Assembly: GCF_031456295.1 (NCBI RefSeq)
Contig: NZ_JAVDUJ010000001.1
Location: forward strand, 1,240,001 to 1,304,000
Origin: Arcanobacterium_A hippocoleae
GTDB taxonomy: Bacteria; Actinomycetota; Actinomycetes; Actinomycetales; Actinomycetaceae
DNA: 64,000 nucleotides
Direction of reading: 5' to 3'
Every line of letters starts with the position of its first letter. The stretch's first letter is position 1. The notes below the pieces were generated by a model. It had not been told where the DNA came from and made no database searches. It saw only the letters and a list, made by a program, of their open reading frames with translations. Shown piece by piece: positions 34,101 to 43,126 of the stretch. Both the position numbers and the translations under genes were made by a program.

Positions 34101-34733
34101 TCAAAGCCATCCGTTATCGCGCGCGGTTCGCGCTGCACCAGCCGAATTTTGTGCACCCGTTTTGGAAATCGCATTTGAAAGATAATTCTTTACTGTGCCT
34201 GCACTTAAATGTACTGCTCCGGCAATATCTTTTATCCGCATCCCTTTTTCAACTGCCCGCAATACTTCGATTTCTCGCTCAGTTAACGGATTATCGCCTT
34301 CAAAAAGAGATTGTGCAGCGAGTTTCACATCCACCTGCGTGCCACCGCTGGCGATTTTGCGTACCGCTTGCGCTAATTCCGCTGCCGGAGTCTCTTTTCC
34401 CAGAAAACCCTTCGCCCCCGCAGCAAGAGCGCGTTTCAAATATCCAGGACGCCCAAATGTGGTCAAAATCAGTATTTTTGTATCTGTAGCGATCCCGCTT
34501 TGCTGTGCCTGCATAATTTTCTTTGTTGCCGTGATTCCGTCCATATCAGGCATTTCAATATCTACAACGGCTACCTGCGGCATAACTTCACGTATTACTG
34601 CCAGCAATTCTCGACCGTTACTTGCTTGCCCGACGATTTCAATATCGTCTTCTAATTCGAGAAGTGCAGCAATCGCTCCGCGCACTAATGCCTGATCATC
34701 AGCTAAAACCACCCGGATTTTTTCACTACTCAA
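34101..34733 (-). CDS. NarL/LuxR-family response regulator
   Basis: A 210-aa response regulator. The receiver domain (about 4-125) has ADDQALVRG and phosphoacceptor Asp58 in VVDIEMPDMDG; the LuxR-type helix-turn-helix is at 148-205 (LTEREIEVLRAVEKGMRIKDIAGAVHLSAGTVKNYLSNAISKTG). It overlaps the histidine kinase gene by 4 nt (ATGA) and is the last gene of an ABC exporter-kinase-regulator operon. Such DesKR/LiaRS-like systems often sense membrane-active peptides or lipid state. Autoregulation of the operon is likely but not shown. Confidence 0.92.
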   Translation of the reverse strand: MSSEKIRVVLADDQALVRGAIAALLELEDDIEIVGQASNGRELLAVIREVMPQVAVVDIEMPDMDGITATKKIMQAQQSGIATDTKILILTTFGRPGYLKRALAAGAKGFLGKETPAAELAQAVRKIASGGTQVDVKLAAQSLFEGDNPLTEREIEVLRAVEKGMRIKDIAGAVHLSAGTVKNYLSNAISKTGAQNSAGAARTARDNGWL

Positions 34734-35890
34734 AAGCTCACCTCAACAATTGTGCCCGAATCTGGGATGTTACACAGTCCAATTACTGTTTCCAGTTTTT
34801 GTTGTGCCTGCTGAATATTTATGATTTTCACAATTCCTCCCACACGTGATACTCGGTCTTTCAAACCTGCCAGCCCTTGACCGCCTACCGTGTTAGATGA
34901 AATTCCTTTTCCATCATCTGCTATCAGCAATGTTTTTTCGTCCCATTTAATCATCGCATTAGCTGCGTTTGCGTGGCGAATAATATTCGTCGTTGCTTCT
35001 CGAACCACCCAGGCAAAAATAACGCTCTTTTGCGGAGTTAGCTTCGTCACCTCCACACCTTGCTGAATTACCTTGACCCCTGCAGTCTCCAAAGCATAGG
35101 TTGCGGATTTTAGTTCAGAACTAAAATCATGCACTTTCAATCCGAGCACGGTAGAACGAACTTCTTCAATCGATTCTCGCGCCAATTGATTTATTTCACG
35201 CAACTCAGCCTGTGCCCGCTGCGGATCTTTTCCGGCAATTTTCGCTACCAATTCGGTTTTTAACGCGATGACGGTAAGCGTGTGCCCTAATACATCATGC
35301 ACATCTTCTGCAAGCCGATTTCGCTCTTCCAGAATTGCTGTTTTCAGTTTCCGCTGCTCACTTTCCACTGAGGCACGAACCGAAAACGCAATTCCACTCA
35401 CAAGAAGAAACACAAATAACGTCGAGAAAAATGAGTCTGAAATGTAGGGTTTTGTCGGATCAAATAAATATGGAATTAGAAAAGAAACTGCCACCATTCC
35501 GATTCCGGTAATACCTGCAGTCAGCTGCGGAAGTGCGAATGTAGCAGCAGCCACCAAGAATGGGAGAAAATTCAGACTTTGCATGATTCCCAGAAATGGC
35601 ATCTGTGCCGCCACGAGTACTACCTGTATCAGAAAAGAAATCAAAGTATCGTACCGAAGTGCATGTTTTCCGTCAAAATATTGATAATTTTTCTCACCAA
35701 CTGATGCATCAATCCACGAAAATGCAAGTGTGCAAATATCCGCCAATGCAAACAGACCAGTGAGAATCAGGGAAATTATCCGGAAGCTGACTGGCAATTC
35801 CAGCGCTGCCATAATTGGATTGTAGAGAAAAATAAGCCAAATGTAACTCATTAAGCTACTGAAAATAATTTCTTTTCGCGTATATGACAT
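34730..35890 (-). CDS. Membrane sensor histidine kinase (HisKA_3 type)
   Basis: A 386-aa kinase with five to six N-terminal membrane helices (up to about residue 172) and almost no extracytoplasmic domain, suggesting sensing within the membrane or through the adjacent ABC transporter. The phospho-acceptor is His198 in ERNRLAEDVHDVLGHTLT. The ATPase domain has VREATTNIIRHANA (N box) and IADDGKGISSNTVGGQGLAGLKDRV (G boxes). It lies 52 bp after the ABC permease gene and overlaps its regulator by 4 nt. Confidence 0.92.
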   Translation of the reverse strand: MSYTRKEIIFSSLMSYIWLIFLYNPIMAALELPVSFRIISLILTGLFALADICTLAFSWIDASVGEKNYQYFDGKHALRYDTLISFLIQVVLVAAQMPFLGIMQSLNFLPFLVAAATFALPQLTAGITGIGMVAVSFLIPYLFDPTKPYISDSFFSTLFVFLLVSGIAFSVRASVESEQRKLKTAILEERNRLAEDVHDVLGHTLTVIALKTELVAKIAGKDPQRAQAELREINQLARESIEEVRSTVLGLKVHDFSSELKSATYALETAGVKVIQQGVEVTKLTPQKSVIFAWVVREATTNIIRHANAANAMIKWDEKTLLIADDGKGISSNTVGGQGLAGLKDRVSRVGGIVKIINIQQAQQKLETVIGLCNIPDSGTIVEVSF

Positions 35891-35942
35891 TACTTTTCCA
35901 GTTCTTTCACTTCCGTGTGTATTGTGTGCTATTCAAAGCCGA

Positions 35943-36719
35943 TCATCGACGTGTTCTTGCGCGCCTCCACGCGAAAAGCGCAAGCAACAGGAAAATTATC
36001 GTCCACGCAGCAAAATTAATCATCCCAACCGTGAGACTTTCCGTATATGAATTTCCATTCATCGTGATTTGGGTACCTTCACTTGCCAGGTACCGCACAC
36101 ATACACCATATCCGTATCCTGGGAAAAACCTTGCCAGATCAAGTAAAAAACCCTCAAGAGGAGTGAATAAGTTTCCGCCAAATGCAAACAGTGTAGTTAA
36201 CCCGGTAGCAATCGAAACGGCGTTTTGAGAGCGAAAGATCAAACTTGCTGCAATTCCGTAAAAGCCAAAAGAAAACGCTCCAATAAAAAGCACTAATGCA
36301 GTCATAAACCAGTCTTTTAGCTCTGCTTGCGCCGTCGTACTTGCACCAATAATGAAAATCGCTGTGATCGGCAGTAGTGAAATTGCAGCCCCCAAACTTA
36401 CCTTCATTTTGATGAAGCTGCTGCTTTTCAGCGGAGTGAGCGCAATCTGCCGCCCCCATCCCTGGATCCATTCAACTGCCGCATCAGCTGCTACTGATGT
36501 AGTTGCGAGGATCGCGCCATAAGCAGCGATGTTTGCCATAATGATAAACGACCAATTAGTTTCGGTATCTCCTACCGGAAGTTTTCCATAATTCGCTAAA
36601 GCACCAAATATCAGATACATCACTGACGGAAGCGCGATCGTATAAAACAGGAACTCGGGAGCGCGAAAGGTTCGCTTCAGTTCTAAACTAAAGATTTTCG
36701 TTGTCAGTGAGCGGTTCAT
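35943..36719 (-). CDS. ABC-2 type exporter permease
   Basis: A 258-aa membrane protein with six helices, of the ABC-2 transporter family. It starts TKIFSLELKRTFRAPEFLFYTIALPSVMYLIFG, and residues 170-205 (SIATGLTTLFAFGGNLFTPLE...ARFFPGYGYGVCVRYL) resemble the usual ABC-2 membrane motif. It overlaps the ATPase gene by 4 nt. Together they probably export a lipid, drug or antimicrobial peptide, but the substrate is not evident. Confidence 0.88.
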   Translation of the reverse strand: MNRSLTTKIFSLELKRTFRAPEFLFYTIALPSVMYLIFGALANYGKLPVGDTETNWSFIIMANIAAYGAILATTSVAADAAVEWIQGWGRQIALTPLKSSSFIKMKVSLGAAISLLPITAIFIIGASTTAQAELKDWFMTALVLFIGAFSFGFYGIAASLIFRSQNAVSIATGLTTLFAFGGNLFTPLEGFLLDLARFFPGYGYGVCVRYLASEGTQITMNGNSYTESLTVGMINFAAWTIIFLLLALFAWRRARTRR

Positions 36720-37744
36720 GATGCATCTCCGTTTACGGTCTGATCTTGTGCAATTTTTGCGTTTTGCTGATTTTTATTGTGTTTCTGGATACTGCTTTCC
36801 GTTTTGTTTTCGCTTTCGTCTTGCTTTTGTGTATCTGTGCGGGTAAGCGTGAAGAATGCTGTTTCTAGCGACGGCGCAGCAATTTCCAAATTTGAAACTG
36901 CGGGTATTTGTAAAAGCTCACGTGCAAATTCGTCAGAATTTTGTGTTTCGATCATCAGTCGCCAATCACCAATTTGCGTGATCTTCAGTTCTGGGAAGCG
37001 CACAGTAAGAGCATGTATCGTGGGATCAATTTCCGCAGGCGGTACTGTGAAAGTAATTTTTCGCTGTTGCTGTGCAGTAATCTCGCCGACGGTGCCATCT
37101 GCGATAATTTTTCCGTGTTGCATTAACACGATCCGATCGGCATAATCTTGCGCTTCTTGCAAATAGTGTGTAGCAAAAATTATCGTTTTCCCTTTTGCCG
37201 CTTGTGCTTGCATTACTTTCCAGAATTCATGCCGTGCATTTGCATCCATGCCTGCTGTCGGCTCGTCGAGTACAAGGATTTCAGGATCAGAAAGCAAGCT
37301 GAGTGCAAATTTTATGCGCTGCTGTTCACCGCCGGAGCATTTGCCAATTTTTCGATCACGAAGTTCAGTGATTTTTGCGATCTGCATTACACGTTCGCAA
37401 TTTTCTTTATTCGCTATCTGCTTTCCGAAAGTACTTGCGATCCACCAGATGACTTCACCGACACACATATCATTTAGGAGCCCACCCGTTTGCAGTACTG
37501 CAGCAATTTCACCTGCGGCAATTGCTTCTTTCGGCCGCCTACCGAGGACACGAATTTCACCTGCATCTGGTTTATTCAGATGCAGGATCAAATCCAGTGT
37601 AGTTGTTTTTCCTGCACCGTTTGCACCTAATAATGCCAGCACAGTACCTGCCTGCACATCGAGTGAGATACCATCGACGGCACGAATTTTTCCGAAATGT
37701 TTCTTAACTGAAACTAGTTCGAGAGCTTTTCTTGTTTTATCCAT
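36716..37744 (-). CDS. ABC exporter ATP-binding protein
   Basis: A 342-aa ATPase. Walker A LGANGAGKTT, Q loop VLQTGGLL, signature CSGGEQQR (first residue Cys instead of Leu), Walker B ILVLDEPTAGMD and the switch His in FATHYL are all present. A regulatory C-terminal domain occupies about 220-300, and the last 40 residues are Gln/Asn/Lys-rich and probably disordered. It is the first gene of the four-gene ABC exporter and two-component operon. Confidence 0.92.
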   Translation of the reverse strand: MDKTRKALELVSVKKHFGKIRAVDGISLDVQAGTVLALLGANGAGKTTTLDLILHLNKPDAGEIRVLGRRPKEAIAAGEIAAVLQTGGLLNDMCVGEVIWWIASTFGKQIANKENCERVMQIAKITELRDRKIGKCSGGEQQRIKFALSLLSDPEILVLDEPTAGMDANARHEFWKVMQAQAAKGKTIIFATHYLQEAQDYADRIVLMQHGKIIADGTVGEITAQQQRKITFTVPPAEIDPTIHALTVRFPELKITQIGDWRLMIETQNSDEFARELLQIPAVSNLEIAAPSLETAFFTLTRTDTQKQDESENKTESSIQKHNKNQQNAKIAQDQTVNGDAS

Positions 37745-37903
37745 ATTTCGATTATGAATAAACTTTTCCGCACTTTGCAGTGCGTGCAGTCATCTATTTG
37801 CAATGACTTTCGTCAATTTTGGAAACGTAAATTTCTCGACCTTCTGATCTGCGCAAGGATCACAGTTGCAACTACGCCAATTTAGCTTAGTAACTCCCGA
37901 AAA

Positions 37904-38728
37904 TCATGATCTTTCCGGAACAATCGCAATCGCTCCATTACCATGTGGGATTACACGAATCGGCCAATCATAAACAAAGCTCAATTGCTCACTTGTCAAT
38001 ACTTCACTTGGCGTCCCACACGCAACCACCCTTCCGGATTTCAGCAAAGAAATTCGATCACAGTATGCTGCCGCAAGCTGAATATCATGCATAATTGCAA
38101 TCACTGCGTCACCATTTTTCGCCATATTCCGGCACAATTGCATTGTACGTTCCTGGTGTGCAATATCGAGTGCAGCCGTCGGCTCATCAAGAAACACTAC
38201 CCGCGCCTCCTGTGCCACCACCCGCGCTAAGGTGACGCGCGCTGCTTCACCACCAGAAAGAGTCATGATATCCCGATCTTCCATCTTTGCAACATCAGTA
38301 CATTGCATCGCATTTCGGACGATCTGCGCATTTTCCGCTTCAGATGTGCCCCAAGCTGAACGCCCCATCGAAACAACATCATAAACCAAATAAGAAAATG
38401 GAAACTCGCTTGCCTGCGGCATTACCGAACGTGTGCGTGCAAGCTCTTGGCGCGTGTACTCCTGCAAGGATTTCCCACCAATTTGAACCACGCCGTGCTG
38501 CACTGAAAGATCACCAGTGAGCACTCCCAGCAAAGTAGATTTACCTGTGCCATTTGGTCCAAGCACACCAATAATTTCTCCAGAATACACATCTAGCGAA
38601 ACTTCATGCAGAATTTCACGAGTGCCGTAAGAAAAAGAAACATTATCTGCGCGAAGCATCGGCTGATTATTTATTCTCGTATCGCTCATAGACACATCAG
38701 ATTCTAAAGTATTAAGATTATGACTCAT
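37904..38728 (-). CDS. hmuV: Heme ABC transporter ATP-binding protein HmuV
   Basis: A 274-aa ATPase that powers heme import through HmuU. Walker A GVLGPNGTGKSTLL, Q loop MPQASEFPF, signature LSGGEAARVTLARV, Walker B VVFLDEPTAALD and switch His MHDIQLAAAYCDR are typical of the FepC/HmuV class. The first 25 residues before RADNVSFSYG are extra, so a start at Met14 is possible. It is the last gene of the heme operon, overlapping hmuU by one base. Confidence 0.92.
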   Translation of the reverse strand: MSHNLNTLESDVSMSDTRINNQPMLRADNVSFSYGTREILHEVSLDVYSGEIIGVLGPNGTGKSTLLGVLTGDLSVQHGVVQIGGKSLQEYTRQELARTRSVMPQASEFPFSYLVYDVVSMGRSAWGTSEAENAQIVRNAMQCTDVAKMEDRDIMTLSGGEAARVTLARVVAQEARVVFLDEPTAALDIAHQERTMQLCRNMAKNGDAVIAIMHDIQLAAAYCDRISLLKSGRVVACGTPSEVLTSEQLSFVYDWPIRVIPHGNGAIAIVPERS

Positions 38729-39882
38729 CAGTTTGCTTTCCTCGCTCCGCGCAAGTTCCGGCGAAGCAATACAAAGAATACTGGACCGCCGACAAGCGCA
38801 GTGAAAATCCCAATCGGCAGGTCAGAAAAAGGAATAATTGTGCGCGCTAAAAGATCCGCACCGGTAAGCAGTACTGCTCCGCCAAGCAAAGCAGCTGGGA
38901 GCAGATAACTATTTAACGGCCCCATTGCAAGACGTAATACGTGTGGAACAATTAAACCCACAAAAGCAATCACGCCAGCATAGCTTACTGCAGCAGAAGT
39001 AAGCAAAGCAGTGAGTACGATTGCGCAGGTACGTAAACCTTGCACATTCAAACCAATATGCCCTGCTGCACGTTCACCAAGTGCAAGCAGGTCAAGCTTG
39101 CGTGCAATCAACACACTCCAGATCAGACCCGTAAGCACTACTGCCCCAACTACTCCTACCTGCATCCAGTTTGCGGCACCGAAGGATCCCATTTGCCAAA
39201 ACACGATTTGATCACGTGCAGTAGCAGGAGCAATATATGTTGCAATCGAAGTCAGTGCCGTCGCAACCGCAGTAACAGCAATTCCGGTCAGGATTAGTGT
39301 CAGCGGCTCGGTTTTTCCAGCTGAGAAAGAAAGCATATAGACGGTAAAAGCAGCCAGGAGTCCAGTCAAAAACGCTGCTCCCGGCACAGAAAATCCGCCA
39401 AAGGCATAGGGCGCAAAGACGATTGCCATTGATGCACCGACGGCGCTGCCGGCTGAAACGCCAATCACACCTGGTTCAGCAAGCGGATTAGAGAAAATTG
39501 CTTGCATTACCGCTCCTGCCACTGCCAGCGCAGCACCAACAAGAATCGCTAACGCAATTCGCGGGAAACGAATATTCCATAAAGTTGCCATAATCAACGG
39601 ATCTTTCGGTGGCTCCGTAAAACCGAAGTACGCGAAAAATCCGCGCAGCACATTACTTGGAGAAATCGCAAATTGCCCAATTCCAGCTGAAAGAAATACG
39701 AGCAGCACAAGAGATAATGTCAGGATCAAAAAAGTGATTGCCCGCCGACGCTTACGCCGAGATAAGCCACTTGTAAGAGTTTGCGCGCCGCAGGTTACAT
39801 TTTCCGAATCCGCTTGTATTTTTTCCACGCCTACTTGCGGCTCTCCAACTGTTTTACCCTTAGCGATATTCGGTTGATTCAC
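38728..39882 (-). CDS. hmuU: Heme ABC transporter permease HmuU (FecCD family)
   Basis: A 384-aa polytopic permease of the FecCD family. It has LWNIRFPRIALAILVGAALAVAGAVMQAIFSNPLAEPGVIGVSAGSAVGAS in the first half and GVIAFVGLIVPHVLR plus the C-terminal DLLARTIIPFSDLPIGIFTALVGGPVFFVLL. About nine membrane helices. A hydrophilic N-terminal extension of about 45 residues precedes the first helix. The start codon directly abuts the hmuT stop. Confidence 0.93.
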   Translation of the reverse strand: MNQPNIAKGKTVGEPQVGVEKIQADSENVTCGAQTLTSGLSRRKRRRAITFLILTLSLVLLVFLSAGIGQFAISPSNVLRGFFAYFGFTEPPKDPLIMATLWNIRFPRIALAILVGAALAVAGAVMQAIFSNPLAEPGVIGVSAGSAVGASMAIVFAPYAFGGFSVPGAAFLTGLLAAFTVYMLSFSAGKTEPLTLILTGIAVTAVATALTSIATYIAPATARDQIVFWQMGSFGAANWMQVGVVGAVVLTGLIWSVLIARKLDLLALGERAAGHIGLNVQGLRTCAIVLTALLTSAAVSYAGVIAFVGLIVPHVLRLAMGPLNSYLLPAALLGGAVLLTGADLLARTIIPFSDLPIGIFTALVGGPVFFVLLRRNLRGARKAN

Positions 39883-40965
39883 TTATTTCACCCCATACAA
39901 TGCACGTGCAACTGCAAGCAGCACATCGCCTGTTTGCGGACCGAAAGCTAATGACAGACCGTCCGGAATCGTCACAACTCGCTGTTTCTTACCCGCAATC
40001 GTAGAAGAAACACCAGGTCTTGCTAAAAGACCTTCCATACCTTTTGTTGATTCCAAACCTCCAGTCATTGTGAAAATAACTTCCGGATTCATTGCAAGTA
40101 AAGATTCCGCATTTGCTGGTGTAAGCCCTGTAATTCCAGTTTTCGCTGCAATATCAACTCCGCCAACACCTTCAATGAGATCAATTGCCCCGTATTCTTC
40201 ACCGCCAAAAATAAAGAACACTCCAGCTGTACCGCGCACATAAAGAAACGCAATTTTTAATGGATCTTTCGGCGCCCATTTCGCAATCTGCTCTTTTGCA
40301 GCAGTAATTTCCTGCTCGGCACGCTTTGACAGAGCCTTACCAGCTTCGGGCACACCAAGAGCGGATGCTACCGCCTCAATTTCAGTTCCAACCGTATCAA
40401 CAGAATGATCTGATTCAGTAATGACTACGGGAATCCCGGCAGCTTGAATTTGTGAAATAACTTCTGGCGGCCCAAGAGTGCGGTCGGTAAAAACAACCGT
40501 CGGATGCAGATTCAAGATTGCTTCAGCGTTCAATGCTATCCCGTCAGAACTTACTACCGGCAAATCTGCCAGCATTGTTTCTGTAGAAGACACTGACCGT
40601 CCCACAATCGAATCACCAAAGCCAAGTGCAATAATTGTGCGTGAAAGAGTGGCCGTAATATCAAGAGCCAGAATGCGTGAAGTATCGGTAATTGTTACTG
40701 ACCTTCCTTCTACATCAGTGACGGTTACCGGAAGCTTTTGTGAGAACTCACCCTCAATTACCGCCGGATCAGGTATTCCTTCCACAGCAGATAGACCCGT
40801 AATTTCCCGCGGGTCAGGAAGTGAAGTTGCTTTTTTCTCGACACTGACCGACTTATCTTTACTTGCTACTGTCTCTTTTTCCTCTTTCACATGAGCAGAA
40901 CATGCACTGGCTAAAGTAATAATTGCGACTAGGAGTACTGCGAATCTTTTCACTATATTCTCCAA
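39883..40965 (-). CDS. hmuT: Heme-binding lipoprotein HmuT
   Basis: A 360-aa periplasmic-binding-type lipoprotein. The signal peptide has a lipobox LASAC with the lipidated Cys at residue 22. The binding domain of the BtuF/HmuT class includes VTDVEGRSVTITDTSRILALDITATLSRTIIALGFGDSIVGRS and GEEYGAIDLIEGVGGVDIAAKTGI. It receives heme from the HtaA-domain wall proteins encoded upstream and delivers it to HmuUV. A 13-bp stem-loop separates it from the upstream HtaA gene. Confidence 0.93.
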   Translation of the reverse strand: MENIVKRFAVLLVAIITLASACSAHVKEEKETVASKDKSVSVEKKATSLPDPREITGLSAVEGIPDPAVIEGEFSQKLPVTVTDVEGRSVTITDTSRILALDITATLSRTIIALGFGDSIVGRSVSSTETMLADLPVVSSDGIALNAEAILNLHPTVVFTDRTLGPPEVISQIQAAGIPVVITESDHSVDTVGTEIEAVASALGVPEAGKALSKRAEQEITAAKEQIAKWAPKDPLKIAFLYVRGTAGVFFIFGGEEYGAIDLIEGVGGVDIAAKTGITGLTPANAESLLAMNPEVIFTMTGGLESTKGMEGLLARPGVSSTIAGKKQRVVTIPDGLSLAFGPQTGDVLLAVARALYGVK

Positions 40966-40992
40966 ACAGATTGTTTTATTAACATAATTTCG

Positions 40993-41031
40993 GTAGGTGT
41001 GCAGTGCATTATATTGCTACTGCACACCTAC
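40993..41031 (-). promoter_or_regulatory. Intercistronic stem-loop between the HtaA-domain gene and hmuT
   Basis: GTAGGTGTGCAGT (40993-41005) and ACTGCACACCTAC (41019-41031) are perfect 13-bp arms with a 13-nt loop. No T-tract follows on the minus strand, so differential mRNA stability or processing within the heme operon is more likely than full termination. Confidence 0.6.
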
Positions 41032-41061
41032 CCTTTTCACCCAACTAAATGTCGGTTTTAA

Positions 41062-43029
41062 TTAGTGGATATTTATGCGCTTTTTAGCGAGTAATGCCAA
41101 AGCACCAAGACCGACAAGAAGCAAAGCAATAGTCACAGCAGGCAATACTGCGCCACCTGTTTGGCTCAGGGTTTTAACGTTTTGCCCCTGAGATACTACA
41201 GCACCATTAGCTCCATACTGTACGATTGTGCAAACACCGTCTGCACTCTTTTGAATCTGATACTGTGCACTCAATGTTCCCTTTCCGCTGAGGCTATTCA
41301 ATGGCTCACCCACTGGATAGAAGCCACCGAATCCAGCAGTTCCAGCACTTGTAAGAGTTGCATTCTTAACCGTAAAGGAGAAAGAGTTGCCTGCAGCAGT
41401 TACCGAAATTCCACTGAGAGTAGCGAGATTTACGCGCCCGTTTTGCACTAATTTTCCTTCTACGTTAGTTGCTTTCAAATAAGCGGACAGCGTACCTGTA
41501 CCACCGTTGATCGTAACAATCGGAGCAGAAATAGTTACATCAAGGATTCCATTGTGCCCAGTAAAATGTGCGGTGCCGCCATACTTAAAAGTACCGCTCT
41601 TCGTAGCAGTATCATAGGTTCCGCCGGCGCTTGGCCAAATAAACGTAGTACCGTTCCAGATCGAGCTTTCAATCTTTCCTTTCGCGATAGCACCACGGAT
41701 ATAAGCAGTGAAAGAGTCACGCACGCCCCAATTAAGTGAACCATTAGCGACGATCTTTTTGGTAGAACGCTGTGCTACTTGCGCTGCTAAATCGCGGCAC
41801 TGCGCCGCATTAATCTCGGCTTGAGTTTTTCCGGGATTAACTGCCGGAGCCGGAGCTGGTGTGGAAGTTTCTCCCGGCTGCACTACTTTTTCCGGGAACA
41901 CAGCTGCGAACTGTTCTGCGCTGACGGCCAGCGGAGCTGCCGCAAGCAGCCGCGCATCATTCAGCATTCCGTGTGCTCTCCACGCTACTACGGTGTATTC
42001 TTTCGTAGAATCAATTTTCGCTGCCGGAACTTTGATCGTAGCTTCTGCTGTCGTCCCTTTCAGCATCTTCTTAGATACGAAAGCGACACCGGCTGCGGCC
42101 TTTGGATTGCTCCGCAAAGAATCAAGATCGTTTTTCGCGATTACTGCGAAATATACGCCGGCATCATCTTTCTTTGTGTCCGGTACGTTAGCAGCTGCTC
42201 GTAAAGTTACATTGGTAACTGCTGCTTTTACGTTCAAACCCGCTTTAGTTGCACTCGTAACTTGGGCTGTTAATGCCGGTTTTCCGGTTGTTTCAGATTT
42301 TGGTTCATCTTTCCCAGGCTGCGGATTATTCGGGGTTGCAGGATTTTCCGAAGCACCTGCACTTGGTGCAGGCTTTTCGTTTGCTGATTCCGTAGTCAGA
42401 TTCACTGTGAAACCATTAATTGGATCTCCCACTTGATAGAAGACTTCGCCAAAAGCTATTTTTCCCTGTGTCGTAATCTCGCCCGTACCTGCGGTAATAG
42501 TGACGTTATTTCCGTCTTGCACTACTTTCACATCAGCATATTCAGCAATAGTCATCCGTCCGTAATCTTTAATTTCCATCTTTGTGAAGGGGTCTTTATA
42601 AGGACGTCCCTTTACTGCTACCGAAAGCTTTGCTGTGGAGCCTTCAATTGTAATCTGTGGGTCAGAGAAAGTTGTCTCTAAAATACTTTTATGCGAGTTG
42701 AAATAAAGTGAGCCAGAGAACTTCAAAGTACCTGAATTTTTTGCATCGAATCCGCCAGTAGAAGCTCCTGGCCAATTGAATGTCAAATCTTTACCAGCTT
42801 TTCCACCGTTATCTGTTACACCATCCTTCTTTTCATAGTATCCACCAAAGGCTTTGAAGTTAACGATGTAATTGAGAAAGCTGTTCTTCACTCCCCATTC
42901 GAGAGTGGAAGATTTAATATTTTGCTGTTGCTCAGCTGCGTTTGCCACCGGCTGTGCAATAAAAGCTGCACAGCACAGCACTGCTAAAGCCAGCAGCGCT
43001 GAGTATGATTTCCGAAGCGTGGATGCCAT
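41062..43029 (-). CDS. Wall-anchored heme-binding protein with two HtaA domains
   Basis: A 655-aa secreted protein: signal peptide (1-31, cleavage near VANAAEQQ), HtaA domain 1 (about 39-215, starting SSTLEWGVKNSFLNYI), a central Ig-like domain (about 255-375), HtaA domain 2 (about 435-605, starting NGSLNWGVRDSFTAYI), then LSQTGG, a membrane helix and KKRINIH. HtaA domains bind heme and hemoglobin in Corynebacterium and relatives. The LSQTG end looks like a sortase signal of the LxxTG type. The start has AAAGGATCGCC upstream. It is in the operon with hmuTUV. Confidence 0.9.
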   Translation of the reverse strand: MASTLRKSYSALLALAVLCCAAFIAQPVANAAEQQQNIKSSTLEWGVKNSFLNYIVNFKAFGGYYEKKDGVTDNGGKAGKDLTFNWPGASTGGFDAKNSGTLKFSGSLYFNSHKSILETTFSDPQITIEGSTAKLSVAVKGRPYKDPFTKMEIKDYGRMTIAEYADVKVVQDGNNVTITAGTGEITTQGKIAFGEVFYQVGDPINGFTVNLTTESANEKPAPSAGASENPATPNNPQPGKDEPKSETTGKPALTAQVTSATKAGLNVKAAVTNVTLRAAANVPDTKKDDAGVYFAVIAKNDLDSLRSNPKAAAGVAFVSKKMLKGTTAEATIKVPAAKIDSTKEYTVVAWRAHGMLNDARLLAAAPLAVSAEQFAAVFPEKVVQPGETSTPAPAPAVNPGKTQAEINAAQCRDLAAQVAQRSTKKIVANGSLNWGVRDSFTAYIRGAIAKGKIESSIWNGTTFIWPSAGGTYDTATKSGTFKYGGTAHFTGHNGILDVTISAPIVTINGGTGTLSAYLKATNVEGKLVQNGRVNLATLSGISVTAAGNSFSFTVKNATLTSAGTAGFGGFYPVGEPLNSLSGKGTLSAQYQIQKSADGVCTIVQYGANGAVVSQGQNVKTLSQTGGAVLPAVTIALLLVGLGALALLAKKRINIH

Positions 43030-43126
43030 TTGGCGATCCTTTCCGTTGATTTACTTTTATGTGTTTTATGTGTTGATTTAATTTATTTTCAGTTTTTCGC
43101 GAAAGACACCAGCATCAAACTGGATC

